From an uncultured Eubacteriales bacterium (lineage in GTDB: Bacteria > Bacillota > Clostridia > Oscillospirales > Oscillospiraceae): a DNA stretch of 22,247 nucleotides. The translations under genes were made by a program, and so were the position numbers. Under the pieces are notes generated by a model. It was not told the DNA's origin. It searched no databases and saw only the letters and a list, made by a program, of their open reading frames with translations. The stretch's first letter is position 1; each line of letters begins with the position of its first letter. Where the stretch lies: assembly GCA_902465435.1 (NCBI GenBank), contig CABQNH010000032.1, positions 1 through 22,247 on the forward strand. Direction: 5' to 3'. Below, piece by piece: positions 1 to 7,673 of this stretch.

Positions 1-72
<72 letters not shown>

Positions 73-195
73 ATATGGAAGAGAGTGTAATATTGAGTTT
101 TAAGTGCAAGGCCGCTTACCGCTTCAACCGGGCTTCCAACGGAACGAGACCCTGTGAAATACCGGAAAACGGCAATGCCGCTCACAAGCAAATGT

Positions 196-224
196 ATTAT
201 AGCAGGTTCTCTCACAATATGCAA
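196..224 (-). promoter_or_regulatory. Promoter of the tRNA-Ala gene
   Basis: On the minus strand there is a -35 box TTGCAT (219-224), a 17-base spacer and a perfect -10 box TATAAT (196-201). Transcription would start near 188, giving a leader of about 115 nt before the mature tRNA at 72. It lies just past the T-rich terminator of the metallophosphoesterase gene, so the tRNA appears to be an independent unit. Confidence 0.8.
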
Positions 225-243
225 GCTTTTTTTGCGCTTTTTT

Positions 244-275
244 AAAAAAACATAGGGCTGCGCCGCTGCGCGGCC
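244..275 (-). terminator. Intrinsic terminator downstream of the metallophosphoesterase
   Basis: On the minus strand a GC-rich stem (GGC-C-GCGC over AGCG to GCGC-A-GCC, 256-275) is followed within five bases by seven T residues (244-250). It lies between the metallophosphoesterase stop and the tRNA promoter, where a terminator is expected. Confidence 0.65.
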
Positions 276-362
276 TGCCAGAAGGGCAATGCTCCGGCAG
301 GTTGGGGCGCGGCGCGGCATCCGTTTTCGGTACGTCCGAACACAGAAGCTGCCGGGAAAAGC

Positions 363-423
363 CGGTTTGCCGCTTTCCGGCGCACTTCGTGCCGGAAAGC
401 GCGCCGAGCCGTCCGGCAAACCG
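363..423 (-). terminator. Nested hairpin directly after the metallophosphoesterase stop codon
   Basis: A nested inverted repeat begins at the base next to the stop codon. The outer arms are CGGTTTGCCG (363-372) and CGGCAAACCG (414-423). The inner arms are CTTTCCGGC (373-381) and GCCGGAAAG (391-399). No T-run follows, so it may act as an mRNA 3'-end stabilising structure or a weak terminator rather than a classical Rho-independent one. Nothing else was recognised between this hairpin and the T-rich terminator further downstream. Confidence 0.4.
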
Positions 424-1548
424 TTATTTCCCCTCAACGTCGATGATCACATACTCCGAAAAGCAGCCCGTTTTGAACCGAATCGCCCAGTCGGAAATAC
501 CGGATGTGACGAGAAAACGCGTGTTTCCCCGCTGCTCCAGACCGTAGACCTGATCGTCTCCGCCCAAATGGAACCAGTCGATGAGCTGCACAAGCGGAAT
601 GAGCTGACCGCCGTGCGTGTGGCCGGACAGCACCAGATCCACGCTTGCCGCCTCCTGCGCCGCGTAATCATGCGGCTGGTGATCCAGCACGATGGTAAAT
701 CGGTCCTCATCCAGACCCTGCGTCAGCTCCGCCATGCTCTTTCTGCCGCTGCCGTAGTCCTCCTCGGAGGCGTCTTGCCGTCCGATCAGGCAGAAGTGGT
801 CACCCAGCGGTACGGTTTCGTCCTGCAGAATGGTCACACCGTTTTTCTCCAGCTCCCGCATCAGATCGTCCGCCGTAAATCCGCGCCGCCCCTGCGCGTA
901 ATTTCCCTTGTCATGATTGCCGAACACAAAATAAACGCCGTAGGGTGCTTTTAACGTGCCGAGCGAGCGGCAGGCGGCGATCATATCCGCCCAGGTGGTA
1001 TCCTCGTCCACGAAATCGCCGGCTACGACGATGACATCCGGGTCCTGCGCCTGCAGTTTGCGGAGGTGCGCTGCAAGTCCGTCGCCGTCAAAGGTCGTTC
1101 CGACATGGGAATCTGCCAGCAGGGCAATGCGCAGCGAGCCGACCGGCTTGCCGGTTTGGATCGTATAGTCCGTTTGCCGGACGCGGTAGGCCTGCGCCCA
1201 GCCTACGGCGAGGTAGGCCGCCGTTACGACGACCGCCAGAGCGGCGGCATAATTCCGGGAAAAGGAACGCTTCCGCAGCCGGGCGATTCCACGCTGCAAG
1301 CCGGAAAACAGCAGCCAGAACAGCACAAGATGCAGCAAAATAACGACCGCGTTGATCGCGCCCCAAAGCAGCGAGAACACAACGGCAGGAAGCAGAACAA
1401 AAAGTGCGCTGAGCAGCCAGGAAAGCTTCCTTTTCCCGCAGAAAAGTGCGCTGCTCCATGAAAAACGATGTACGCTGCGAATTAAGTAAACCAGGCTCAG
1501 GCCAATGGGCAAAAGCAGCAGGCCCAGAAACAATAGCCAAAGGGGCAT
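424..1548 (-). CDS. Membrane-anchored calcineurin-like metallophosphoesterase (YkuE/YaeI-like)
   Basis: A 374-residue protein. The N-terminal third holds about four hydrophobic segments (roughly residues 3-22, 42-62, 65-83 and 101-118). A metallophosphoesterase domain follows with all metal-binding motifs: DSH (146-148), GDFVD (177-181), GNHD (210-213), an isolated His at 290 and GHTHGGQ (309-315). This layout matches membrane-bound phosphoesterases of the YkuE/YaeI group, some of which are linked to lipid or envelope phosphate hydrolysis; the substrate here is unknown. The ATG at 1548 was chosen because AAGGAGGG lies seven bases upstream and the protein then begins with the first membrane helix; the longer open frame adds 81 residues that run through a repeat hairpin. 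It follows murA on the same strand but is separated by a terminator and a repeat, so it is probably transcribed on its own. Confidence 0.88.
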   Translation of the reverse strand: MPLWLLFLGLLLLPIGLSLVYLIRSVHRFSWSSALFCGKRKLSWLLSALFVLLPAVVFSLLWGAINAVVILLHLVLFWLLFSGLQRGIARLRKRSFSRNYAAALAVVVTAAYLAVGWAQAYRVRQTDYTIQTGKPVGSLRIALLADSHVGTTFDGDGLAAHLRKLQAQDPDVIVVAGDFVDEDTTWADMIAACRSLGTLKAPYGVYFVFGNHDKGNYAQGRRGFTADDLMRELEKNGVTILQDETVPLGDHFCLIGRQDASEEDYGSGRKSMAELTQGLDEDRFTIVLDHQPHDYAAQEAASVDLVLSGHTHGGQLIPLVQLIDWFHLGGDDQVYGLEQRGNTRFLVTSGISDWAIRFKTGCFSEYVIIDVEGK

Positions 1549-1742
1549 GCTTAGCCCTCCTTCTGAAAAATAACGGCAGCGCGGCGTTCCTGTGAGCGGT
1601 GTGCGCTGCGGGAAATACGATACAAGCAAAGATAGGAAAACCGCAAAGGCCAAATTCCTTCGCAGCGGGCGGCAGAGCCTCTCCGTCGGCACATCGGCGC
1701 GCAGAGCAGATAAGGCATCCGGCTGCAGGCGCTTTTTGCGAA

Positions 1743-1807
1743 AAGCTCGCGCCCATCCGCGTACAAAAGTACGGCAGGGCGCGAGCTTCAAAGGAACCGC
1801 AGGTTCC
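1743..1807. repeat. Intergenic hairpin repeat, copy A (core only)
   Basis: A perfect 12-base inverted repeat, AAGCTCGCGCCC (1743-1754) and GGGCGCGAGCTT (1777-1788), encloses a second short hairpin CGTAC-AAAA-GTACG (1760-1773). The same two-level structure occurs at about 3695-3737 and 12499-12542. A separate small hairpin, GGAACC-GCA-GGTTCC (1793-1807), abuts it. Apart from this repeat and the murA terminator, nothing is recognisable in the 466-base gap between the metallophosphoesterase and murA. Confidence 0.75.
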
Positions 1808-1813
1808 CAACGG

Positions 1814-1845
1814 AAAAAAATCCGGCATCCGCCGCGAGGGGGATT
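1814..1845 (-). terminator. Probable murA terminator
   Basis: On the minus strand an interrupted stem (AATC...GATT outside CGGC-GGAT-GCCG) leads directly into seven T residues (1814-1820), about 170 nt after the murA stop codon. The stem is weak but the T-tract is clear. The bases between the stop (2015) and this point show no gene. Confidence 0.45.
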
Positions 1846-2014
1846 GTCTTCGAGAAATTCAAGACGTATCGTCTGATTTTTACGGCGCGTCCGGCCGGGG
1901 TGTTTTCCTCAGGCGTCCTTCCAAGCTGCGTTTCCACGCGGGGAGGGAAGGCCTGCGCAGAGAAGGCGGCGGGCATTGCCGACCGTTCCTGCGTCCGCCC
2001 CTGGCACTGCGGCA

Positions 2015-3307
2015 TCAGCCGACGGAGGCAGCCTTGACCGGATCCGGCGTTTCGATTCGGCGAATATCTGCGCCGACGCCGGTGAGCTTTCCAATCAGGT
2101 TTTCATAGCCGCGCTCAATAAAATGCACGTCCTCCACCACGGTAACGCCGTCTGCGGCCAGTCCGGCAATGACCATTGCCGCGCCGGCGCGCAAATCGCA
2201 GGCCTTGACCGCACAGCCGTGCAGCTGCTCTACGCCGTCGATCACCGCGACCTTGGAATCTACCTGAATGTTCGCGCCCATGCGCACCAGCTCGCCGCAG
2301 TAGCGGAAGCGGGTGTCATAAATGCTTTCGGAAATGATGCTGGTTCCCTGTGCGATCGCCATGCAGACCGCGATCTGGGATTGCATATCTGTCGGGAAGC
2401 CGGGATAAGGCATGGTTTTTACATTGGCGCGGCGCAGCCGACCGCTGCGCTCCACGCGGATGGCATCGTCATATTCCGTTACACGCGCGCCCATTTCCCG
2501 CAGCTTTGCGGTGATGCAGTCCATGTGCTTGGGAATGACGTTCTGCACAAGCAGACTGCCGCCGCAGGCGGTGACGGCCGCCATATAGGTTCCCGCTTCG
2601 ATTTGATCCGGAATGATGGAATAGCTGCCGCCGTGCAGCGCCTTCACGCCGCGAATTTTGATCACGTCCGTACCGGCGCCGGAGATCTTCGCGCCCATGG
2701 CGTTCAGGAAGTTCGCAAGATCAACGATGTGCGGCTCCTTCGCGGCATTTTCCAGCACGGTCGTGCCGTTGGCGAGTACCGCGCCGATGAGAATGTTCAT
2801 GGTCGCGCCCACGGAGACGACGTCCAGATTGATCCGCGCGCCGTTTAGGCCGGCCTCCGGCGCGCTCGCGCAGACAAAGCCCATCTGCAGATCGACATTC
2901 GCGCCCATGGCCTCGAAGCCCTTGATGTGCTGATCAATGGGACGCGGGCCAAAGTTGCAGCCGCCGGGCAGCGCAACCTTTGCGTGGCCGAAGCGGCCGA
3001 GCTGCGCACCGATGAGATAATACGACGCGCGAATGCGGCGCACCAGCTCGATCGGCGCAACGGAATCCCGCACGCGCGTGCAGTCAATCTCGATTGTGCT
3101 GGGGCTGAGCCGACGAATGGAGGCACCCATATCATCCAGAATCCGAAGAAGCAGGCGGACGTCGGAGATATCCGGCACGTTTTCTATTCTGCAGACGTCG
3201 GAAATCAGAAGCGTTGCAGGCAGAATACCGACGGCGGCGTTTTTTGCGCCGCTGATGGTCACGGTGCCGTTCAGCGGATTTCCGCCGTGAATCATATATT
3301 TAGTCAT
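2015..3307 (-). CDS. murA: UDP-N-acetylglucosamine 1-carboxyvinyltransferase (MurA)
   Basis: 430 residues, the usual MurA length. The enzyme transfers enolpyruvate from PEP to UDP-GlcNAc, the first committed step of peptidoglycan synthesis, in the cytosol. Visible family marks are the N-terminal ISGAKNAA (residues 18-25, with the substrate-binding Lys22-Asn23), the active-site loop PGGCNFGPRPID with the catalytic cysteine at 117, and the C-terminal DLRAGAA motif. Cys117 is the residue alkylated by fosfomycin; enzymes that resist the drug often carry Asp here, so this one should be sensitive in principle. The ATG at 3307 is preceded by a GAGGG-type ribosome-binding site. Many Firmicutes carry two murA paralogues, and the sequence alone does not say which this is. 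It has its own promoter and a leader of about 147 nt. Confidence 0.97.
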   Translation of the reverse strand: MTKYMIHGGNPLNGTVTISGAKNAAVGILPATLLISDVCRIENVPDISDVRLLLRILDDMGASIRRLSPSTIEIDCTRVRDSVAPIELVRRIRASYYLIGAQLGRFGHAKVALPGGCNFGPRPIDQHIKGFEAMGANVDLQMGFVCASAPEAGLNGARINLDVVSVGATMNILIGAVLANGTTVLENAAKEPHIVDLANFLNAMGAKISGAGTDVIKIRGVKALHGGSYSIIPDQIEAGTYMAAVTACGGSLLVQNVIPKHMDCITAKLREMGARVTEYDDAIRVERSGRLRRANVKTMPYPGFPTDMQSQIAVCMAIAQGTSIISESIYDTRFRYCGELVRMGANIQVDSKVAVIDGVEQLHGCAVKACDLRAGAAMVIAGLAADGVTVVEDVHFIERGYENLIGKLTGVGADIRRIETPDPVKAASVG

Positions 3308-3460
3308 GTTCTTCCCTCTTTGTTAAGAGTATGCCCGAAACAGGCGGGTTCATTGGCTCCAAATTCAACCACTGAAACGAAAAGCTCGCGCATTTTCCCG
3401 CAAGAAGACGGGGCGTGGGGAAAAATAAAAATTGTCTGATACAATCTTCTCTTCGGCAGC

Positions 3461-3489
3461 ATTATAGCATGAAGGCGCTCTTTTGTAAA
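3461..3489 (-). promoter_or_regulatory. Promoter of murA
   Basis: On the minus strand, TTTACA (3484-3489), a 17-base spacer and TATAAT (3461-3466). Predicted start near 3454, about 147 nt before the murA ATG. Part of the leader (3380-3394) contains GCGCGAGCTTTTCG, a 14-base match to the edge of repeat copy A. Confidence 0.75.
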
Positions 3490-3636
3490 GTCTATCTTGC
3501 TGCAATTCCCATTTTCAGACGCAAAAGACGTCGAAAATCCCCGATTTTTCCGGAAAATCGCCGCTGCATTGCCCCGCAGCACGCTTTGCCTTGCGGCATG
3601 GCCGCGGCCGGCCTTGTGGAGGAACGCAGAGCCAGT

Positions 3637-3810
3637 GTGTCAAAGAATCTTTTTTGACACGCGGGCAGACTTCGGGAAAGCTCGGATGACGGGAAGTTCG
3701 CGCCCGTCTGAGTACATGAGTACGTTAGAACGCGAGCTGTAAAGCAGGTCAAAACAGTCAATATGATCCGAATGATCCGATTTTTAAACCGGATTTGTTT
3801 GACTTTTTTC
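3637..3810 (-). repeat. Intergenic hairpin repeat, copy C (long form)
   Basis: This stretch aligns along its length with 12438-12605. In plus-strand order both have a GTGTCAAA...TTTGACAC hairpin (here 3637-3660), a shared link GGCAG-CT-GAAAG-TCG-GACG, the two-level core hairpin (TCGCGCC, GTAC-ATGA-GTAC, CGCGA, about 3696-3735), then GCA-GTCAAAACA (about 3744-3756) and ATTTGTTTG (3793-3801). By eye about 70% of bases agree over the first 130. It lies between the murA promoter and the preA 3' end, in a 710-base gap where no credible gene was found. Confidence 0.75.
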
Positions 3811-3889
3811 TCAAACAGGGTGGACACGGTTCCAATCAAAGCCTGAATGGTTTGCCCGCTTTGCTGCTTGCGGACCTAACCGACAGTCC

Positions 3890-3930
3890 GAACGGGAGAA
3901 ATCGCATGAAATCTGCGATTTCTCCCGTTC
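3890..3930. terminator. Perfect 17-bp hairpin downstream of preA
   Basis: GAACGGGAGAAATCGCA (3890-3906) and TGCGATTTCTCCCGTTC (3914-3930) form a perfect 17-bp stem with a 7-base loop, 88 nt past the preA stop. On the plus strand it is followed by TTT; on the minus strand, the direction preA is transcribed, there is no T-run. It probably marks the end of the preT-preA transcript, but the missing U-tract leaves the mechanism open. Confidence 0.5.
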
Positions 3931-4017
3931 TTTAAACCTATTTTAGGAAGCTTTTATAAAGCACGTTCCCATTTGCTGCCGCGCTTGGCAAAGCGGGGCG
4001 GCGGGCAGGAAGGCTTT

Positions 4018-5265
4018 TTACGGGCGGACGTCCTCGGCCCGGGTTTTCCGGCCTTCCTTGATTTTAATTTCCCCCTTGGAAATGGCGGAAACGGGGCAGA
4101 CCAGCGCGCAGAGGTGGCACCCGACGCACTTTTCCTGATTGCAGTGCGGGCGGCGCGTTTCCTCGTTCCACTCCATGGCCTGATGGGCGCCGTCATAGCA
4201 GGAGATATAGCAACGGCCGCAGCCGATGCAGCGCTCCTCGTCGATGCGCGGGTATACGATGTAATCGCGGTTCAGCTCCTCTGCCGGAATGATGTTCTTG
4301 TTGGCCAGGCCGACGAGCTGATGCAGGCTGTCGACGCCCTTCTCCTCCATATAGTGCATCAGGCCGTTCTTCATGTCCTCCACGACGCGATAGCCATACT
4401 GCATACACGAGGTCGTCATCTGCAGCGTGGTTGCACCCATCAGGATGAACTCCGCCGCGTCCTCCCAGGTCTCGATGCCGCCGATGCCGGAGATCGGCAG
4501 ATCCTTCAGCCGCTCGTCCGAGCGCATCTGCTGCAGGAAGCGCAGCGCGATCGGCTTGACCGCCTTGCCGGAGTAGCCGGAGATGGAGGACTTGCCGTCC
4601 ACGATCGGCATGCCGATGAAGCGATCAAGATCGACGTTGCAGACGGATTTTACGGTGTTAATGGCTGCGATGCCGTCCGCGCCGCCCTCTAAGCTTGCCA
4701 GCGCGACCGGAACCATGTCCGTGATATTCGGCGTCATTTTGGCCAGCACCGGGAGCTTCGAGCCGCGCTTGACCGCACGGCAATACTTGCGGCAAAGCTC
4801 CGGGCTGCTGCCTACGTCGCTGCCCATCGCGTGAGACGTCATCTGCGGGCAGGAGAAGTTCAGCTCCAGCATATCTGCACCGGCCTCCTCGGCCATGCGC
4901 GCCAGATCCTCCCAGGTCTGCTCGTCGTTGCCCATGATGGAGGCGATCAGTACCTTGTTGGGGAATTCCGCCTTCAGGCGGCGGATATCGGCGAGGTTTT
5001 CCTCCAGAGGATGCTCGGCGATCTGCTCCATGTTCTTGAAGCCGACGAACGCGGTCGTCTCCTTATCCAGCTTGTCAAAGCGGGGCGAGACTTCGTCAAT
5101 AAAATAGGATTTCGGGCCGATCGTCTTGAATACCACGCCGCCGAAGCCGACCTCATAGGCCTTTTTGCACATATCGTAGCAGTTGCCGACGGGCGAGGAG
5201 GACAGACAGAAGGGATTTTCAAACCTTACGCCCAAGAAATTGACGGATAAATCTTTCTTCACCAT
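4018..5265 (-). CDS. preA: NAD-dependent dihydropyrimidine dehydrogenase, catalytic subunit PreA
   Basis: 415 residues, close to E. coli PreA. With PreT it reduces uracil and thymine to the 5,6-dihydro forms, the first step of reductive pyrimidine breakdown. The FMN-binding TIM-barrel part carries NPFCLSSSPVGN (17-28), a flavin/substrate region with NFSCPQMTSHAMGSDVG (136-152), LAKMTPNITD (174-183) and GIGGIETW (260-267). The C-terminus has two [4Fe-4S] motifs, CIGCGRCYISC (346-356) and CVGCHLCALVC (380-390), which pass electrons from PreT to the FMN. The start lies 2 nt after the preT stop, with GGAGGG inside the end of preT as ribosome-binding site, so the two are translationally coupled. 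The pairing with preT makes the assignment strong. Confidence 0.95.
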   Translation of the reverse strand: MVKKDLSVNFLGVRFENPFCLSSSPVGNCYDMCKKAYEVGFGGVVFKTIGPKSYFIDEVSPRFDKLDKETTAFVGFKNMEQIAEHPLEENLADIRRLKAEFPNKVLIASIMGNDEQTWEDLARMAEEAGADMLELNFSCPQMTSHAMGSDVGSSPELCRKYCRAVKRGSKLPVLAKMTPNITDMVPVALASLEGGADGIAAINTVKSVCNVDLDRFIGMPIVDGKSSISGYSGKAVKPIALRFLQQMRSDERLKDLPISGIGGIETWEDAAEFILMGATTLQMTTSCMQYGYRVVEDMKNGLMHYMEEKGVDSLHQLVGLANKNIIPAEELNRDYIVYPRIDEERCIGCGRCYISCYDGAHQAMEWNEETRRPHCNQEKCVGCHLCALVCPVSAISKGEIKIKEGRKTRAEDVRP

Positions 5266-5267
5266 GA

Positions 5268-6500
5268 TTATTTCCCTCCCAAATAGGCGTCGATGGCATA
5301 GGCGGCGAGCTTCGCGCTCTTCACGGCGCCGACCACGCTCTTTTCCGGATTCCTGGATACGTCGCCGACGACGAAGACATTCGAGTCTTCCACGCGGAAG
5401 TTTTCACTGTCGGCTTCGCCGCGGGTAAAGTGCAGCCCGAGGCCCTCTGCATCCAGCTCCTGACCGACGGCCAGAATGATACGATCTGCCGTAAAGGTGA
5501 TCTCGCTTTCGATCTTGCGGTGGCGGAAGGTCACGGTGCGTCCTTCTACCTTCGTGGGAATGTAGCCGTCGTAAATGGAGACCTCCAGCGCGTGCGCGCC
5601 CTCTAACTCCTTGCGGCTTGCCTTGAATTCGCAGAATTCCTCATAAGCGATTGCCGTGACGTTCTTTGCGCCAAGCAGCTTCAGCGTGGTGCAGACGTCC
5701 ATCGAGACGTCGCCGCCGCCGACGACCAGCACATTCTGCGGCACGTCGATCTTGCCGCCCGCCTCTTTGGCGCGCTTCAGGAAGGACGCGGCCGTTTCCA
5801 CGTTTTCGTTTCCTTCAAACATCGGGAGCCACTTGCCCTTGCTCAGGCCGATGGCCACGACGACGGCGTCATGCTGCTTTTTCAGCGCATCCATCGTCAC
5901 ATCCTTGCCGATCGTTACGCCCGTATGTACCGTGAGGCCGAGCGAAACGATGCGTGCGATCTCGCTGTCGACAACGTGGGTCGGCAGGCGATACTCCGGA
6001 ATTCCGTAACGCAGATAGCCGCCTAACTTCTCCTCCTTTTCATAGAGCGTGACCGCATAGCCGCGCCGCAGCAGCTCGCCCGCGACGGACAGGCCGCCGG
6101 GGCCGCCGCCGATGACGGCAACGGTCTTGCCGTTCTTCTCCTCGGGCGCCTGCAGAATCTGCATGCCGAAGGCTTCCTCCAGATCCGTTACATAGCGCTG
6201 GATCCGGCCAATGTCGATGGGTCTGTCGATGCCGCAGCGGGAGCAGCCGTTCTGGCAGTATTTTTCCGTCGGGCAGACGCGGGCGCAGATCGCGCCCAGA
6301 ATGTTGTTTTCGCGAACGGTTTCCGCCGCACCCTTAAAATTGCGGAAGCGGACGGAGCGGATAAACTTTGCGGGATCGGTGCCTGCGGGGCAGGCCTTGG
6401 AGCAGGGGGCGTCGTGGCACAGCAGGCAGCGCGCGGCTTCCTCGCAGATCGTCACGGGGGTGAAGCCCGGTTCCAGCTCCTTGCGATAGTTTGCATCCAT
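5268..6500 (-). CDS. preT: NAD-dependent dihydropyrimidine dehydrogenase, electron-input subunit PreT
   Basis: 410 residues. It takes electrons from NAD(P)H through FAD and Fe-S centres to PreA. The N-terminal GltD-like Fe-S region has Cys 25, 28, 33 and 37 (CLLCHDAPCSKAC) and a second group at Cys 72, 76, 82, 86 and 89. A FAD-binding Rossmann motif GGGPGG sits at 131-136, a nucleotide-binding motif GGGDVSMD at 261-268, and a C-terminal FAD-contact motif VFVVGDVSRNP near 375. The ATG at 6500 has GGAGG upstream. It is the first gene of a two-gene operon read from a promoter near 6900, leaving an unusually long leader of about 368 nt. Confidence 0.95.
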   Translation of the reverse strand: MDANYRKELEPGFTPVTICEEAARCLLCHDAPCSKACPAGTDPAKFIRSVRFRNFKGAAETVRENNILGAICARVCPTEKYCQNGCSRCGIDRPIDIGRIQRYVTDLEEAFGMQILQAPEEKNGKTVAVIGGGPGGLSVAGELLRRGYAVTLYEKEEKLGGYLRYGIPEYRLPTHVVDSEIARIVSLGLTVHTGVTIGKDVTMDALKKQHDAVVVAIGLSKGKWLPMFEGNENVETAASFLKRAKEAGGKIDVPQNVLVVGGGDVSMDVCTTLKLLGAKNVTAIAYEEFCEFKASRKELEGAHALEVSIYDGYIPTKVEGRTVTFRHRKIESEITFTADRIILAVGQELDAEGLGLHFTRGEADSENFRVEDSNVFVVGDVSRNPEKSVVGAVKSAKLAAYAIDAYLGGK

Positions 6501-6868
6501 GAAAAAAACCTCCTATTGCTGTCATAGTTACCTTGAGAAAGCGCTGAAAAAATCCCTGCGGCGGACGGTAAAATCCTGCGGCTTGGAAAACCGGAAAGAG
6601 GATCGGCGTTCCTCCCGGCTTGGGGGAGGCTTGTCGTCCTTTTCCTGCTTATGCGGATTGCATCAGGGCTTCCTCTGCGCGTTTCCGAGATCGTCCCATT
6701 CGGCAGGCGGCGCCGATTGCCGGGGTGTCACGGAATCCGCGTTTCCCGGAGCTGTCGGAGGAAGGAACGCGGCGCTGCATCCTTCTGCGCTGCGTGCTTC
6801 CTGTTCCGGCCTGCGTCGCCCGCACCGACAGAGCGAGTCGGAGCGTCTTCTTTGCTTGCCGTTGTAAC
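6501..6868 (-). other. Long GC-rich untranslated leader of preT, no known riboswitch recognised
   Basis: Between the predicted transcription start (about 6868) and the preT ATG lie roughly 368 nt without a credible gene. Open frames here run straight through the promoter and lack ribosome-binding sites. Local inverted repeats exist, for example CCTCCC (6611-6616) with GGGAGG (6624-6629), and there is a direct repeat of CCTGCGG near 6556 and 6575. I searched by eye for signatures of the purine, THF, cobalamin, TPP and T-box classes and found none. The length suggests a regulatory RNA or a second, nearer promoter. Confidence 0.4.
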
Positions 6869-6875
6869 TTATTTT

Positions 6876-6905
6876 ATCATACCATGGTTCTGCAAAAGCT
6901 GTCAA
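6876..6905 (-). promoter_or_regulatory. Promoter of the preT-preA operon
   Basis: On the minus strand a consensus -35 box TTGACA (6900-6905), an 18-base spacer and TATGAT (6876-6881). It is the only strong promoter visible between the phosphatase terminator palindrome and preT. Confidence 0.7.
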
Positions 6906-6991
6906 GAATTGCGGAGAATGGAGAGAATTTTTGGTGAAAATGCACCAATTTTTAAAAGAAAAGCTGGAAGAATCGCCCACGAAGGGACGAA

Positions 6992-7098
6992 AAAGCCGCC
7001 CGTCATGGTGCCCCATTGATATGCTCCCTTCACGATTGACAGCTTTTTTATTTCACTGTCTCTCATAAAGGAAGCATATTACCATGCCGGGCGGCTTT
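6992..7098 (-). terminator. 107-bp imperfect palindrome, probable terminator of the phosphatase gene
   Basis: The outer arms, positions 6992-7009 and 7081-7098, pair at 17 of 18 positions (AAAGCCGCCCG-T-CATGGT against ACCATG-C-CGGGCGGCTTT). Inside, ATATGCT-CCTT (from 7019) pairs with AAGG-AGCATAT (7068-7079), and GACAG (7038-7042) with CTGTC (7056-7060). On the minus strand the outer stem is followed by TTTTTCG, and it begins about 20 nt after the phosphatase stop, so it can work as a terminator. It is much larger than a normal intrinsic terminator. Confidence 0.6.
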
Positions 7099-7117
7099 CC
7101 GTTTTGATTTTGTAGGC

Positions 7118-7573
7118 TCAGGACTCCGCCAGCTTGTCGAGCAGTGCCTCCGCGCCCTCGGCAATGTTCTCAAATGCAACGTCAAAGCGGTGCGTGTAGG
7201 CGGGGTCGGTGATATCGCGCGGGACGTCGGACCACTCCATGAAAAGATGGAGCTTGTGTGCCGGGTCGCTGCCGAAAATCCGCAGCGCCGAGGAAAGATC
7301 CCATTTATCCATGGCCAAAAAATAATCGAATTGATCGTAATCGCTTTTTTGCAGCTGGCGTGCGGTGGTCTGGCTGTAGGGAACGCCATACTTTTGCAGC
7401 GTCTGTGCTACGGACGGATGCATCGGCTGTCCGACCGCCTTGGCCGAGGTCCCGCAGGAGGAAATCATAAGCGATCCATCCATACCGCGTTGTCTTGCCG
7501 CTTCGCGCAGGATAAATTCCGCCATTGGACTGCGGCAGATATTGGCGTGGCAGATTAGCATGATTTTTTGCAT
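7118..7573 (-). CDS. Low-molecular-weight protein tyrosine phosphatase, paralogue 1 (variant P-loop)
   Basis: 151 residues, the normal size for this family of cytosolic phosphatases that dephosphorylate tyrosine (and in some species arginine). The CX5R phosphate loop is CHANICRS (8-15), with nucleophile Cys8 and Arg14; the usual Gly at position 10 is Ala. The general-acid loop is present as TDPAYT (122-127, Asp123). The ATG at 7573 has an AGAGGAA ribosome-binding site. It lies 100 nt downstream of a second member on the same strand; the two share the loop, the NICRSPMAEF stretch and overall length, which indicates an old tandem duplication. The substrate is unknown; in Firmicutes these enzymes often counter tyrosine or arginine kinases. 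Confidence 0.9.
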   Translation of the reverse strand: MQKIMLICHANICRSPMAEFILREAARQRGMDGSLMISSCGTSAKAVGQPMHPSVAQTLQKYGVPYSQTTARQLQKSDYDQFDYFLAMDKWDLSSALRIFGSDPAHKLHLFMEWSDVPRDITDPAYTHRFDVAFENIAEGAEALLDKLAES

Positions 7574-7673
7574 ACCGGGTTCCTCTTTCTTTCGTGTTTG
7601 TGCTTTGCGGCCTGTTTGTAACGGATTTTATCACAGCTTGCACAAAAATTCCACCGCTATTTTTCTGTTTTGC

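Noticed and set aside
1560..1700. A promoter for the metallophosphoesterase (TTGCGG, 18 bases, TATCGT on the minus strand)
   Set aside because: Both boxes match the consensus poorly and similar matches arise by chance; a promoter is expected here, but I cannot place it.
1549..1791. An N-terminal extension of 81 residues on the metallophosphoesterase
   Set aside because: The extension runs through the hairpin repeat, lacks a ribosome-binding site and has no family match; the inner ATG at 1548 has a strong one and begins at the first membrane helix.
4018..5265. Possible loss of the catalytic cysteine of dihydropyrimidine dehydrogenase in PreA
   Set aside because: The mammalian active-site loop has a Cys where this protein reads GSDVGS. 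As I recall it, the E. coli PreA sequence, which is active with PreT, has nearly the same loop, so this looks normal for bacterial PreA rather than a defect.
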